Assembly (NCBI GenBank): GCA_034766995.1
Contig: CM068320.1
Span: forward strand, 9,848,501-9,912,500
Length of the DNA stretch: 64,000 nt
Reading direction: 5' to 3'
Source of the DNA: Acanthacorydalis orientalis
Lineage: Eukaryota > Arthropoda > Insecta > Megaloptera > Corydalidae
Each line of letters starts with the position of its first letter. Within the stretch, counting starts at the first letter, position 1. Below are positions 26,865 to 39,347 of this stretch, one piece after another. A program made the translations under genes and the position numbers. Below the pieces are notes generated by a model, which did no database searches, had not been told where the DNA came from, and saw nothing but the letters and a program-made list of their open reading frames with translations.

Positions 26865-27249
26865 TAATACGCCCTTTAAGTTGGTAGATAATGTTATTAT
26901 TTATTATATTCAATTTTACATACTATATATATTTAAGACACTTTAATTATATTATATATATATATACACAGCTGCAGTTATTTTACATATTTCATACGTA
27001 TGCATTTAGCAACCTTGCATTAATTATATTTTTAAAGTGTACTACATATTGAAGGTTATTCATGTCTAGTAGTAAGGTTATCAATTTACATGTTATAAAT
27101 TGTAAGTGTACTTTTCTTACTATTGTAATAAATGCTCAAAAAAATATCAAACGTTCATAATATTGACCTAATTGTTCAGTCACTATTTTAGTTTGAATAC
27201 AATTTAATATAATGTTGACTTGATTATTACTATAGATGTCTTGTTGATA

Positions 27250-27259
<10 letters not shown>

Positions 27260-27291
<32 letters not shown>

Positions 27292-27375
27292 TATACACAC
27301 ACGAGTATATATACACATGTATATATATATATATATATATGTATGGGTGTGTGTTTGTGTGTGTGTGTGTGTATT
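27260..27375. repeat. compound (TA)n-(CA)n-(GT)n tract
   Basis: TA run with ACACACG and ATGTATA segments ending in a GTGTGT run at about 27348-27373. Confidence 0.95.
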
Positions 27376-27872
27376 ACGTTGAGCAATTACCTAAGGATTT
27401 CAAATTATTTGAATCAAATATTTTTACTATAAGACCATCTTATTATTTTCAATACTTCAATTGCGAGAAAAATGATTTCGCATATAAAAAAATTCTGAGA
27501 TCATATAAAAAAACTCATCACATTTACAGATTCTATAAATATATATAACGAAAAAAGATTATAATAATATAAAAGAATACTTTAAGTTGTTTTTTTCTTA
27601 AAAAAAAGTAAATGAAATATAAATTAATTAGAAATACAGAAAAAAACATAATCGGCATAAAAATCAATATTTTTTTCCTGATATGACAAGATGTTTATTA
27701 AAAAATGTACAATGAAAATTATAAAAATAAATGGAGATAAATAACAATAGACAAAAAGTAGTATAATAATAATGACTGTAATTTATTTAATACTTTTGGT
27801 TACTTTTGTTAATTACATGGATGTCATCGGATACAACATATGATTTCCATGTCGAGATCATCTTCTACGTTG

Positions 27873-28040
<168 letters not shown>

Positions 28041-28146
28041 CTGTAAGCTCACGAACATATAAAAATTTTACTTTTGCTTTTTGTGTTTAATAAACGAGAA
28101 TATTGGAAACATTTCGTTAAGACATAAATACTATATAACCGCTCGA

Positions 28147-28149
<3 letters not shown>

Positions 28150-28200
<51 letters not shown>
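28150..28200. repeat. (TA)n microsatellite
   Basis: TA run of about 50 bp. Confidence 0.97.
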
Positions 28201-28201
<1 letters not shown>

Positions 28202-29089
28202 CATATTAAAATACTAGTTACAAATATTTTTCCTGAATAATTATTGGTATATTATTATGGCATGTTACTTGCATTTAATAAATTTTCAAATATATTAAAA
28301 ACGTTAAAAAATCAAATAATAAAATATAATAAATTAATAGGGATTCAGTTTGGAAGCTTATAATTGCAAATTATGAATAAGTGATTGATATATTATATTT
28401 TTATCCAAATTCTATATCTGGATTAAATTTATAGCATAACATGTTTCATAAAATGTGTTTTTTTCTGAATAATTAAAAAAAATCCATTTTAACATTGTAA
28501 AATAAGTTAAATACAGTTCAGAGCTAAAAAATATTTGAAGTTATGAAATAACACAATGAAATTAAAAATTAAAACTTGACAAAAACAGTTTTGGTTTAAT
28601 AATATGTTATGTGCCTCAAAAAAGTACACATTGTTTTAGGTATAAAAAATAATAATAATTAAAATGAAAAACAAATATAAAAACAGATACAAAAATACTA
28701 ATACGTTTTTTTTAAAAACTAAATTATAATACTGTATTTATTATCTTCAAATTCCAAAGTATCACGAGGAAAAAAGACAAAAACAATGATATCATCGCCA
28801 CGATGTCTAGATCAAATTGCTTCTATTTGATTCATATGTTCAAATGTCACTACTACTGTAAAACATGTTTATCAAAGTAGGTCTTGATTTTTTGTTTACA
28901 ATTCATAAAGTAGATTCCCTACAAAAACTGACATGTCCATATCATCTAAACGGTATGTGTATGTAATTCCGATTAGAAATAATTTCTTGGAAATGTATAC
29001 GCATGTATATGTGTGTATATGTATATATATATATATACACATACATATACTTTCAGCTTTTGATTAATGAATAAAAATCACTTTTAATT

Positions 29090-29340
29090 AATATGAGCTG
29101 ATATCCTATCCATTCATTAGTTTCATTCTAAGCATTTTAGATTTCTTGTCCCATCAATAATTTCTACTATCGATCTATTGTTTTCTCTTCAGCAATACAT
29201 TCTTATTATATCTAAACGATTTTGCATTTCCTTTAAGTATTTTTTCTATGTTGTCTATCTATTCCTAATATATCTTTTTTCTTCCTTTTATCTGAAATTG
29301 TCTAATTACTTTTCCATTCAAGCTTAATGTTTCATTTCCG
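29090..29340 (-). mobile_element. RTE-like 3' end remnant (copy C, decayed)
   Basis: Minus-strand frames give RENNRSIVEIIDGTRNLKCL, matching the RREDNRWTREIIDWEPRNMK stretch of the best copy at 62.3 kb. The nucleotide words CCCATCAATAATTTCT and TATCGAT also match copy A. Stops break it. A (TA)n tract begins directly at its 5' side. Confidence 0.55.
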
Positions 29341-29341
29341 A

Positions 29342-29342
<1 letters not shown>

Positions 29343-29403
<61 letters not shown>
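29343..29403. repeat. (TA)n microsatellite
   Basis: TA run directly abutting the RTE-like remnant. Confidence 0.97.
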
Positions 29404-29405
<2 letters not shown>

Positions 29406-30601
29406 AAAGAGATAGAGACACTATATACATATTTAAATAATGTATTGTTTTTGTGAAAAATCGAAAGTATGATATAATAAAAATACTTCTGTTTGAATCA
29501 AACATGTACTCTCATGATTTTTACCTTTTTTTTATTAATAATTAGACTGAGAGCTTTCAAAACGTGTTTCTTTTATACATTATCGTGTTGTGGATAATTT
29601 AACTTACCATGATTAAACATTTTTATATTGTGTGTGATATCATTACCTTATTCAAAAATAAATCATTTTCGAACAAATAAAATTAAAAAAATACAGCATT
29701 AATGCTGCATATTCTTAACTGCAACTTCCAAACTTTCAGATTTCTAAAAATGTTTTTTTAACCTTAAATGAGTAGATTATTCGGAACTTTAAAACACTGT
29801 TTCAAATTAAATTATACTGCTTACATTTCTTAATCTTATTAAATATAAAGAAATCAAATTAAATTAATTCGATTAAATTAATTACTGAAATTCTGTTTTC
29901 TGATTATTTTTCTTTATCAAATATTGTGTTATTTTATTATTTCTATACTTCGTAACTTCATATATTTTGAAAACACACACTTGATAATAATTATAAATAC
30001 AGCATAATAAATGAGATAAAAAAATGAAAAAATATATTTGAACATTTAACTATTTAACAAATACGAGTATTTATTTTGACAATAATGTGACGTCTTGCAT
30101 AAGCAACATACATTCCTTTCGAATATGTGGATAAAATGGTGCGTGGGATAGTTTTCAAAAAGTTTTCCAGAAATCAATTTGTATTCTCAAATTATATCAC
30201 ATAAACAATGACCAATTATTGAAAATATACTACAGTTTTCATTCTCTTTCATATTGAAAATGCAACAGTTTTTAAACTATTTTCGTACTATTTTAAGTAC
30301 ATATTAAAAGACAGGTTTTAAGCACAGCACTGAATAATCAAAACTATTTCTATTGTTTCTCTTTTATATTTTTTCTTAGCACATGTAATAACTGTAGAAT
30401 ATATATAAAATAATTAGATACTAAACAATTAAAAATAAATTTACAATAATACTTCATACCATTAACATAGAAACCAAACGTTTGACTACTTACTCACTTT
30501 ATATTTATTTTAATTTTTAAATATTTATCTTGTATATGAACATTATTAGAAAGTACAATTTGTCATTTCTGAATAAAAACTGTACAACGAACAGAATAAA
30601 A

Positions 30602-30606
<5 letters not shown>

Positions 30607-30664
<58 letters not shown>
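30607..30664. repeat. (TA)n microsatellite
   Basis: TA run of about 58 bp. Confidence 0.97.
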
Positions 30665-30667
<3 letters not shown>

Positions 30668-31003
30668 CTACTAATCAATTTAAGATTACAAATTCAAATT
30701 TTGTATATTTACTACAATTGCTTTAAAAAATGAATTTTTCGAGAGTTTCATGAACTTTAAACTTGACAGTAGTTTAAATTATTTACAAATTAAAAAAATA
30801 ATAATAAATAGTAAAATCAATGTATGAACAAAAGTTCTTAATAGAAACGTTTGCGAGAAAATTCTATTTCGAAACTGTGTCACCTGGAAAATCTTAACAG
30901 TCTAATATGTCTTGAAACTCGCTACTACTAAAAATAAATATTTAACTAAAACGTATAAAACTTCCGTACATTTAACAATGTCTGTAATTATATTTTATTT
31001 CAT

Positions 31004-31005
<2 letters not shown>

Positions 31006-31062
<57 letters not shown>
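31006..31062. repeat. compound (CA)n-(TA)n-(GA)n microsatellite
   Basis: Three consecutive dinucleotide runs. Confidence 0.96.
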
Positions 31063-31063
<1 letters not shown>

Positions 31064-31547
31064 ATGTATATGGATAGAAATATATGGGACACTATGAAAG
31101 TTCCATCGTAATATACGTATCAAGTTTTATATGTATCTTTGAAAACTTAAATAAGGGTATAGCATCAACTTCAAAACTTTCGGTTTAAATACAATATCAA
31201 GAATTAACAGATCACATACCATTAGTAATAACTGTATTAACTTTAGCTATAATTTAACAGCTAAGCTATTCATGTTTGATTTGAACAAAAAAAAAACAAT
31301 GATATTTAAACACAAACTTTTTAACTTAAAACATAGGAAGTAGTATGATTTTAAGTTTATTTTTAACTATTTTAGACATCATACGTTTTCTATAATTAAG
31401 GAAGATACAAATCGATTTCAAAAGTTACAAATTTAGTAAAACAAAGATATAAATACACTAACTTGTCAGTAAAAAGTTCAACTGTCACTTTGCACTTGTA
31501 TCGCAGGAAATGAAATCAAATGAAAATACTGCACATATTTGCATATA

Positions 31548-32480
31548 CGAGGTCAGACAATTAAGTAATGCGACAAAATTCAAAAATCGAGTATATTTAA
31601 AAATTAAGGTACATCGCTGCGATCCCCTTCAAAGTAGTCCCCTCCCGCATCTATACACTTATTCCACCGAATTTTCCAGTTTTCGTAACAATTCTGGAAC
31701 ACTTCTTGTGGGACCTCTCCGAGTACCCTCGTCACAGATTCTTGGATATCTTCAACGGAGTCAAAATGTCGACCTTTGACGAATTTTTTCATATGGGGGA
31801 ATAGGAAAAAGTCGCAGGGTGACATGTCCGGTGAATAGGGCGGTTGTGGTAACGTTGAGATGCCTTTAGACGCCAAAAACTGAGAGACACTGAACGCACT
31901 GTGACAGGGAGCATTGTCGTGATGCAGAACCCAAGTCTTCGCGATCTCTGGACGCACTCTGAGCACCCTTTTTCGTAATTTTTCGAGCACATTGCGGTAG
32001 AATACTTGATTTACGGTTTGTCCAGGTGGTACGAACTCTTTGTGAACCACCCCTTTGCTGTCGAAGAAGCAAATCAACATGGTTTTCACTTTAAAATTGC
32101 TCATTCTCGCCTTCTTTGGCCTTGGTGCTCCAGGGGACAGCCACTGTTGGCTTTGTCGTTTAGTTTCGGGGTCATATTGAAAGAACCAACTTTCATCACC
32201 AGTAATAACTCGATCGAGAAGAGTAGGATCACTTTCAACCTGCTCGAGACAATCTTGAGCGATGTTCATTTAAATTTCTCTGTTCCATTTTCGTGACATG
32301 CACTACTCGCGCGTTGTTACAAAACACTAAACAGCTGGCGAAGAAATGATCGTACGAGGGTGGTCAAAGTCTCAATCGAGAGAGTAGGGATCTGCTATTA
32401 CGGTGGCGGAGTTACAGGTTCGCAGTGTTACCACAGGCAGAGAAAAAAAATCGGTCGCATTACTTAATTGTCTGACCTCG
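31548..32480 (-). mobile_element. internally deleted mariner element (933 bp)
   Basis: The two ends are identical over 27 bp when read inward, beginning CGAGGTCAGACAATTAAGTA. TA duplications lie at 31546-31547 and 32481-32482. Full mariners are about 1.3 kb; here the 5' untranslated part and the start MEQR (minus strand, near 32295) are kept and then jump almost at once into the middle of the transposase, so roughly 130 codons of DNA-binding region are gone. Perfect ends and an open remaining frame suggest a young deletion derivative. Confidence 0.92.
31604..32269 (-). pseudogene. mariner transposase, catalytic half only (221 aa open frame)
   Basis: The open frame begins near NIAQDCLEQ, just after the missing DNA-binding domain, and runs uninterrupted to the C-terminus (GGDYFEGD plus six residues). 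The DD34D residues are all present: Asp in ITGDESWFF, in HHDNAPCH and in SPCDFFLFP. FVPPGQTVN and YSPDMSP are family motifs. The internal Met at 32269 is only where the frame opens; the true start MEQR (about 32295) is in a different frame from this segment. Without the helix-turn-helix region it should not bind its ends, but it could be made as a catalytic-domain fragment if transcribed. Same lineage as the element at 34097. Confidence 0.9.
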
Positions 32481-32494
32481 TACATATGTATGTA

Positions 32495-33740
32495 TTGGGT
32501 CATCATATAAGAAATTCGGTTTTTTAAAATAAGTTTTGAAACAGTGAAAAAAATTGACGTTTTAATTTTAATCCAAAATATATCTACCGTTATTATTTAT
32601 GATTTATTTCCATATTAACTCAAATCTTCAATAACCTGACGATAAACTTTTTGGGCTTTGCATTAAAGAAAGAGTCGAGCTCCCCTTAGACATTATTCTA
32701 TGTACTAAACCGTTTTCTATTGATGTGATTTTGGAGACTTCGGAACAGATAATAATCCGCTGATGCTAGGTCAGGGGAATTATAGTGGTGAGTCATAACA
32801 TTGAATTACCTCAGTTTTTGAGGGTTTCGCGTGCCGTGTGAGGTTGGGCGTTATCGCGGTGAAAAATTTCGCCTTTTCTGTTAGATAATGCTGGCCGTTT
32901 TTCATCAATGGATTATTTTAGCCATATTAGTTATTCATAATACAACCCCTTTGTGATGGTTCGATCCTCTGACGATGGACTCGTAATGGATAATTCCTTC
33001 CATATTCCATCAAACAGACAACATAACCTTTTTTGGATGAAGCTCTTCTTTCGCAGTTGAAGATGGTATTCGTTTCAGTCAACCCATTGTCTCTGACGTT
33101 TAATATTGTTATAAAGAATCCATTTTTCATCACCAGTAACAATTCTATTCAGAAACAGATCATTCTGTAATCGACACAGATGAGAAGTGCAAATGTTAAC
33201 ATGTTTTAAATTAACGTCCGATAACTCGTGCGGAATCCACTGACCCAGCTTAGAAACCTTACCAGTAACTTTCAAGTGCCGATGAATACTTGAATGCGTT
33301 GATTTGAGCTTCTTGCCGAATCCTTATACCGCCGAACTAGGATTTTATTCCATTAGTGTTTGTAGGATTTCATCATCAAACTCTTGAAGACGTCGTGACC
33401 TTTCGTGAAATCGTTGAAACTATCTTTGTCATTGGCTAAGACTAATAACATCTGAACTATAAATTTCTCAAATTTTTTCACTACAGTTGTAGTGTTGTTG
33501 CCCGGACGAAACACCTAAAGCAAAATATCCCTAATACGCCCTTTTGACATTACCGTGATAACTAATATTTTTTCTTGTAAATTTGGTTGATCACTGTTAA
33601 TCTTCCATAACAAGACTAAGAAAACATTACGTACAATTGAGCCGCATATTCATTTGATACGTTATTGCAATAATTGCAAAGTATTGCAACATCGATTTTC
33701 ACCTACATGAAAATACCGCATTACTTACGGGATTGCCCAA
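32495..33740 (-). mobile_element. mariner element, mellifera/cecropia-like, decayed (1246 bp)
   Basis: The low end begins TTGGGTCATCATATAAGAAA and the high end, read inward, TTGGGCAATCCCGTAAGTAA, giving imperfect inverted repeats of about 25 bp ending in CGG. TA lies at 32493-32494 and 33741-33742. It sits 14 bp from the neighbouring internally deleted mariner. The transposase inside is broken on the minus strand. Confidence 0.87.
32640..33560 (-). pseudogene. mariner transposase pseudogene (mellifera/cecropia-like)
   Basis: Minus-strand frames contain KLGQWIPHELSDVNLKHVNI then LFLNRIVTGDEKWILYNNIK (first catalytic Asp; about 33075-33260). Next come a frameshifted middle and HRDNAQPHTARETLKN (about 32830-32880). 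The third region is degraded (near ADYYLFRS), and the C-terminus is lost in stops. N-terminal codons near 33350-33550 are also shifted. The relationship to Hsmar1/mellifera-type proteins is judged from these motifs; inactivity is certain. Confidence 0.85.
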
Positions 33741-33771
33741 TATTTATATATAATACATACATATATACATT

Positions 33772-33775
<4 letters not shown>

Positions 33776-33816
<41 letters not shown>

Positions 33817-33990
33817 ATGTATGTATATGTGGGTTTGTGTGGGTGTGTAAACATTGATTTACTACACAGAATACCAATTTTTGTTTAGTGCATTTATACA
33901 TACTAAAATAGCGAATCTTTTAGATTAAACTATATTACAAAATCAATTTAACTAAAAGCGATTTTATAATTTTACGATACACTAGTATCG

Positions 33991-34023
<33 letters not shown>

Positions 34024-34039
34024 ATATACATATACATAC

Positions 34040-34092
<53 letters not shown>
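33776..34092. repeat. microsatellite cluster: (TA)n, (GT)n, (CT)n, (ACAT)n
   Basis: TA and GTGT runs at about 33776-33850, CTCTCT at about 33991-34004, then TA, ACAT and TA repeats to 34092, ending a few bases before the next mariner. Confidence 0.93.
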
Positions 34093-34096
<4 letters not shown>

Positions 34097-34097
<1 letters not shown>

Positions 34098-35174
34098 GAG
34101 GAATGATCAAAAAGTATAGTGAATTACGTCACAGCGCGCCACCTAATAGAAACGTCGGATTTTCTATACTGTAATTTCACTGTTAAACCCTCCTTACGAT
34201 ATGTAACAAGTTTCAATTTGTTCGGTTCAACCCGTTAGTATTGAAGTACGATTTTGTGAAGACAGTTTTTTTTAATTTTGTCGTAAAAATGATTCACGAA
34301 CAACGCATAAACATTAAATTTTGTTTCAAACTTCAGAAAAGTGCCAAAGAAATCCACGACATGTTAGTGTTCGTTAACGGAGGTGCTGCAGTGACTCTTC
34401 AGACTGTGTACAAATGGTTTGAGCAGTCACGTAATGGTAACGAGTCAAAAAGGAACAGGGTTTGTTAATGTCGTTGAAGATGCGTGATCATGCCGCTTCC
34501 GATTAATAACTTTTTGAGAAATGTCATCACTGAAGATGAGTCTTGGGTGTACGGTTATGATCCTAAGATCAAGGTCTAGAATTTTCACTATAAATCGCCC
34601 GGCTTGCCACGTGCGAAAAAAGTTCGCTAACCGAAATCCAACATCAACGTGATGTTCATTGTTCTTTTCGATCTGGAAGGAATTGTCTGAGCGGAGTTCA
34701 TTCCTAAAGACACGATCGCAAACACTGAACACTGTAAGGGGGTATTACAACGTTCACGAAATGATGTGCGCAGAAAAAATACAGATAAATGGATAAACAG
34801 TTTCAATCTACATCATGACAACGCTTTCTGCAACACATCGCTTCTAATGCAGCAACTTTTGTCGGATAAAAAATCACAGTATGTCCCTATACAGCGTATT
34901 CACCAGATTTGGTAACGTGCGACTTCTGGCTCTTCTCCAAAATGAAAATGTTAATGAAGAGAAAACATTTTCAGACAATTAAGGAGATCTAAGCAGCCAT
35001 GCAGCGCAATAAAAAGCATTCGAGAAGAAGGACTTCAATATTGTTTTGTAGTGGCAAGAACGCTGCATGACAGGAAGAGGGAGTCTCTTTTGAAGGGGAT
35101 TAATTGTAATTTGTATTTTACCTCAAAAAAGTTTGTTTATTCAAGCATTCACTGTACTTTTTGATCACTCCTCG
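34097..35174 (+). mobile_element. mariner element, decayed (1078 bp)
   Basis: The left end begins TGAGGAATGATCAAAAAGTA and the right end, read inward, CGAGGAGTGATCAAAAAGTA, continuing (T/C)AGTGAAT: about 27 bp with three mismatches. TA lies at 34095-34096 and 35175-35176. It is shorter than a full mariner, and the DNA-binding and linker part of the gene is partly deleted. Both flanks are TA-rich. Confidence 0.9.
34289..35100 (+). pseudogene. mariner transposase pseudogene
   Basis: The start MIHEQRINIKFCFKLQKSAK and VYKWFEQSRNGNES match the N-terminus of the lineage that also gives the element at 31548. The frame then jumps (near 34465) to VITEDESWVYGYDPK, where the usual TGDE is TEDE. Later pieces are FIPKDTIANT, NLHHDNAFCNTSLLMQQLL, and in a shifted frame YSPDLVTCDFWLF with LMKRKHFQTIKEI. 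Multiple stops and indels make it inactive. The order of blocks is normal, with about 100 codons missing between the first and second. Confidence 0.87.
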
Positions 35175-35176
35175 TA

Positions 35177-35763
35177 TATATATACAAAAATAGATTACGT
35201 AATAAACTTTCACAATTTTCAATTCGTTGCTACAGCAGAAAACAAAAATAAGCTCAAATTAGCAAAAAGTATGTTATAAACTCTAATATTCTTATTAAAT
35301 TAAATGAATTATTCTATAGAGAAAATAAAACAGATAAAACATAGAAAAATATTAAAAGTCTAGATTCATAGTATTTATTAAAAAGGTGGAATTATAATTC
35401 AAAATTCATTTTTTAATAATATACACTATTTATTTTAACAATAATAAACTTTTTAATTCTATACTATTTCTGTTCATTTCTTCTTGTTGATCACACATAC
35501 ATAACATTTGACAAAAAAAATTAGTTCATTTGAAATATTATTACAGAAAACGAGATTGTATTATATTTGATTGGTTATCAAACAATGACCAGAGTTTAAT
35601 ATGTAACAATTACATTTCAAATTTAAATCCATATAATCGCCAATGGTAGATTGAAATTTAACAGTGTTTGAATTTGTGGACATTTGCATAGTCTTTATAA
35701 CCACACGAGTTAATTGACAATATTCTATTCAATTTAATGGATATTAATATCTCTCTTTGATAT

Positions 35764-35813
<50 letters not shown>

Positions 35814-37954
35814 CAAATTTATTAGTCATAAGTAGTTATAAACATTTTGAAACCTAAACGCAAAAATTTCAATAAAGTTATAATATACAATATCAATTCA
35901 ATAATAGTAATAAAATAAATTGAGACAAAACCCCGTTTGTGTTCTAATATTGTCCACAAAAGTAGAATAATACAATTAAAATACTTTGATATTATAAAAA
36001 AAATCAAATAGTTAATATTTATTGTTATTATACAATTTAAATCAATAGAATTGTATATATAAAGAAGAAATACATTCTTTAAAAATAAAAACAAAACGAA
36101 AGGAAAGGAACAATTAGTACATTGTGTATTACGTATATCAATTTATAAAAATATTTTCATATCTAATAAAGAACAATCTTAAAAATTAATATAACATAAT
36201 AAAATCAAAATATTTAATTGTACATATATTAAAATATTTCTGATTATTACAAGTACGAATACAAATAACTTCTACAAACAGGAAAAAAGAGATGTTTATA
36301 GTTTACAATAGGAAATATTTTCGTACGTTATCTACGAACATATGAATTAAATTGCTCTTGACATTCATGTATACATCTCATCGATCGAATATTCACAAAT
36401 CACTCAAAAAAACTAACAAATAATTTTCATATTTTATATTACTGCCCTGATGAATATATCAGTCATGTATGGCAATATAAAAATTCTCAAATTCTCTTTT
36501 TTAGGTAAAAATTAATAATTTAATTTAAAGTTGTTGATACTGTTTTTTTTTTAAAAAAAATTGCACTTTTCTATCTAAAATTATATATATATCATACTAG
36601 GTTGTTAATACCGTTTAGTAAAAAATACAATTTTCTATACTTTTTATAATCCTAAAAATTAAACTCGTCCGAATTTCTAAAATACTATTTTTCAGTATTA
36701 GTAAATTTTAGTATAACCGCTACATACTATTCGGGGGTTTATGATCAGAAATAAAAATTAATTAAAAATTCTTTAAAAAAATGAATTAATAATTTAAAAA
36801 ATGATTTTTTTCAATGCTTTTATTATATTACTTGAAAATCAATCTTAGCTGTTATTTTCTACATTTTTTTGATGTGTTAAGCTCCTCTCGCACTAATCCA
36901 ATAAAACTAACATAACCTATATAGTTAAAGATACTTTAGACTGTGTTTCTAATGAGTTCAATGGAACATGAGTACTCGATGAATACAAGCTTGTATCAAA
37001 TTGAGTAACAGAAGACTTAAGCAGAAACTCCATTTACGCAATTTTGTTCAATCTGTGGGCATCCAAACTCAAACTATATCTGTTTTATGCTTAACTAGCA
37101 ATTGCTTAGTACTTAAAAAAATGTGAAATTTAACTAATTAAAATAATTAATACCAGCTTATTTTATTGTGGTTATATCAACTATTCTTTGTAAATCTTAG
37201 ATCGTAGTGCAATTTCAAATAATTAAAAAAAATGCAATTTATAAATTCATCTACCGATTACGTTTATTTCCCACATTTTTCTTATGGGAGAAAGACAAGG
37301 TGGTACAAACAGCTTCTTCAATGAAAAGGTAAAACAAACATCCCCATACTCTGAAATTCTCCTAAATACACATTCCAAATTTCACCTTTTTAGGTTGCCT
37401 AGTTTTGAAATTACAGCATTAAAACTTAATCAGAGATTTACTTTTACTGATATAATTTCTGAAAATTTTTGGAAAATGTACATGCATTTTTTATATTATT
37501 ATTTTTTTCTTGATAATAAATCTTTTTTTACCAAAAATTAAATTAACGACATTGAATCAACACCCTCGCCCTCAATTTACTTACATTCCCAAAAAAGTTT
37601 GTAATTTATATCTGTGTCTGTATTAAGAAGTGTCCATCAATCTCATCTCATTTTTTAAATTTTACAGTACCTTGCCAAATTACTAGACCATTACTTTAAA
37701 TCATACTTTTGATATTACTTTGTTTTTTATTTCGAACATTGTTGATGGGATGATTACTTTTAACTCGTTTCTTATTCTCTGTTACATTAGCAATATCTGC
37801 AATAAATATTTATGTATGGCAACACCGTAAGAGTCAATAATTAACTGTAAAAATCGAGTACGTGTTTTTAACGAAATTCAAAAGTATTATTGTAATGTTA
37901 AAAAAATCTGTTTATTCGTATAAAACTGGTTTTTGTGGGAAATATTATTAATAG
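35177..37954. other. AT-rich DNA, no gene recognised
   Basis: A (TA)n tract lies at 35765-35812. A 45-bp open segment at 37284-37328 (MGERQGGTNSFFNEK) ends at a GT, but lacks other support. No family resemblance elsewhere. Confidence 0.5.
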
Positions 37955-38041
37955 GTAAGTGTCTTATTTAATATTCCGTTGATTTTTATCCAATCACGAC
38001 ACTATATTTGTTAAATTTTGTAAATTAATATTGTTTTTAGG

Positions 38042-38220
38042 ATGGATAAACAAAATGACTTGTCACTAATGAAAGTTGATCAAATCTCTGCCCATTTGAA
38101 ATCTAAAAACATGTCGCATTGTAAGATTGCTGATATGTTAGGTGTATCGTGTAGTTCTGTAAAGAATATTAAGAAAAATTGGACTACGGGGTAGATTTGA
38201 ACCCAAAACGTAAAGGCGCA
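38042..38220 (+). pseudogene. Tc1/mariner-type helix-turn-helix fragment
   Basis: From an ATG at 38042, 50 residues are open (MDKQNDLSLMKVDQISAHLK then KIADMLGVSCSSVKNIKKNW). The spacing of KIADMLGVSCSSVKNI is that of the first helix-turn-helix of Tc1-like transposases. A TAG follows at 38192. One base of shift in the GGGG run there restores GVDLNPKRKGACK, so the fragment is frameshifted before it is truncated. The ATG sits directly after a good acceptor (TTTTTAG at 38040), and a consensus donor GTAAGT is at 37955, suggesting a short 5' intron. No catalytic domain follows. Confidence 0.6.
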
Positions 38221-38702
38221 TGTAAATAATATAAATTAAAATATTATAATAAACTGAAGTATATTATAATTAGGCATTATTATTTCTGTTACACTAATGC
38301 AAATGAAACATTTCTGTATTGAATATGTTTTGAAAACAAAGTGTCGTGTATATGAAGAGGAAGAAAGCTAGTTATTTTTAAATACATTAAAAAATAATAT
38401 CTAGGGTATAAAATTAAAATATATACAGTTACATTAACATCTTGCAAAACATGCATAAAAAATAGTTGAAATGTTTTTTTCTTTGTTAACAAAACAGATG
38501 CAAAAAATACAGACAAAATAGACTTATTGTTTTATTTTTTTATAATACTAACTGCACTTATTTCCAAGGCGTTTTTAAAAAAAGTATTTACATATACTAA
38601 ACATAAGATTATGAATACATGTATTTATTAAAAAATACCGACATATTAAATATTTTACGTTATGTAATCGAAACAACACAGCAATACCACTCAATTAATA
38701 TA

Positions 38703-38815
38703 TATAGTTTTAAATGTTAAGGTTGGCACTTTAAAATCCTAAAAAATGAGAAAATATATTAATTGAAAACAAAATTATGATTGATTCAATTTAAAAACAG
38801 AATTAATGTTTACAC
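38703..38815. repeat. dispersed repeat pair, copy 1
   Basis: Aligns directly with about 51365-51500. Shared runs include AAATGTTAAGGTTGGCACTT, AAAATCCTAAAA and TGATTGATTCA. Confidence 0.8.
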
Positions 38816-38989
38816 CTAAATGACTTACATTTAGTTTAATTTAGTTTATATAGCATATTATGTGTTGCATTAATGTATATTCAAGTTATTAAGGTCTTAA
38901 AGTACATACATTTGCTCACTTATTCTCTTTCACGAATGCTCACACAGGAATACACACATATACACAAACATATATGCACACATATGTAT

Positions 38990-39049
38990 GTATGTGTGTA
39001 TATACATAAATACACACATGCACACACACATACAAACAAACACACATTT

Positions 39050-39101
<52 letters not shown>

Positions 39102-39275
39102 ATATATATATATAGGAACGAAATTTTTGAACAATTATTACAAATAAAATATATTCCGACAGTTGAAATTACTTCAGATGTATGTCATTACTTAAGACTT
39201 GACCTTTATAATTTTTGTTCAGCGTACACATAATTATATTAATTTCATATGCATACATACATGAACAGACACATT

Positions 39276-39347
<72 letters not shown>

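Larger units (their letters stand above)
29404..31545. other. AT-rich DNA, no gene recognised
   Basis: Contains a (TA)n tract (30607-30664) and a (CA)n-(TA)n-(GA)n compound repeat (about 31006-31062). A 14-bp palindrome CAGCATTAATGCTG lies near 29694. Nothing coding recognised. Confidence 0.55.

Noticed and set aside
31510..32296. Plus-strand ORFs of 89 and 96 codons over the deleted mariner
   Set aside because: They are antisense to the recognisable minus-strand transposase.
32950..32975. tRNA B-box-like word GGTTCGATCC
   Set aside because: It lies in a mariner pseudogene and no A box or cloverleaf could be formed around it.
37284..37328. Possible exon MGERQGGTNSFFNEK
   Set aside because: The donor is weak, there is no upstream support, and the peptide is not recognised.
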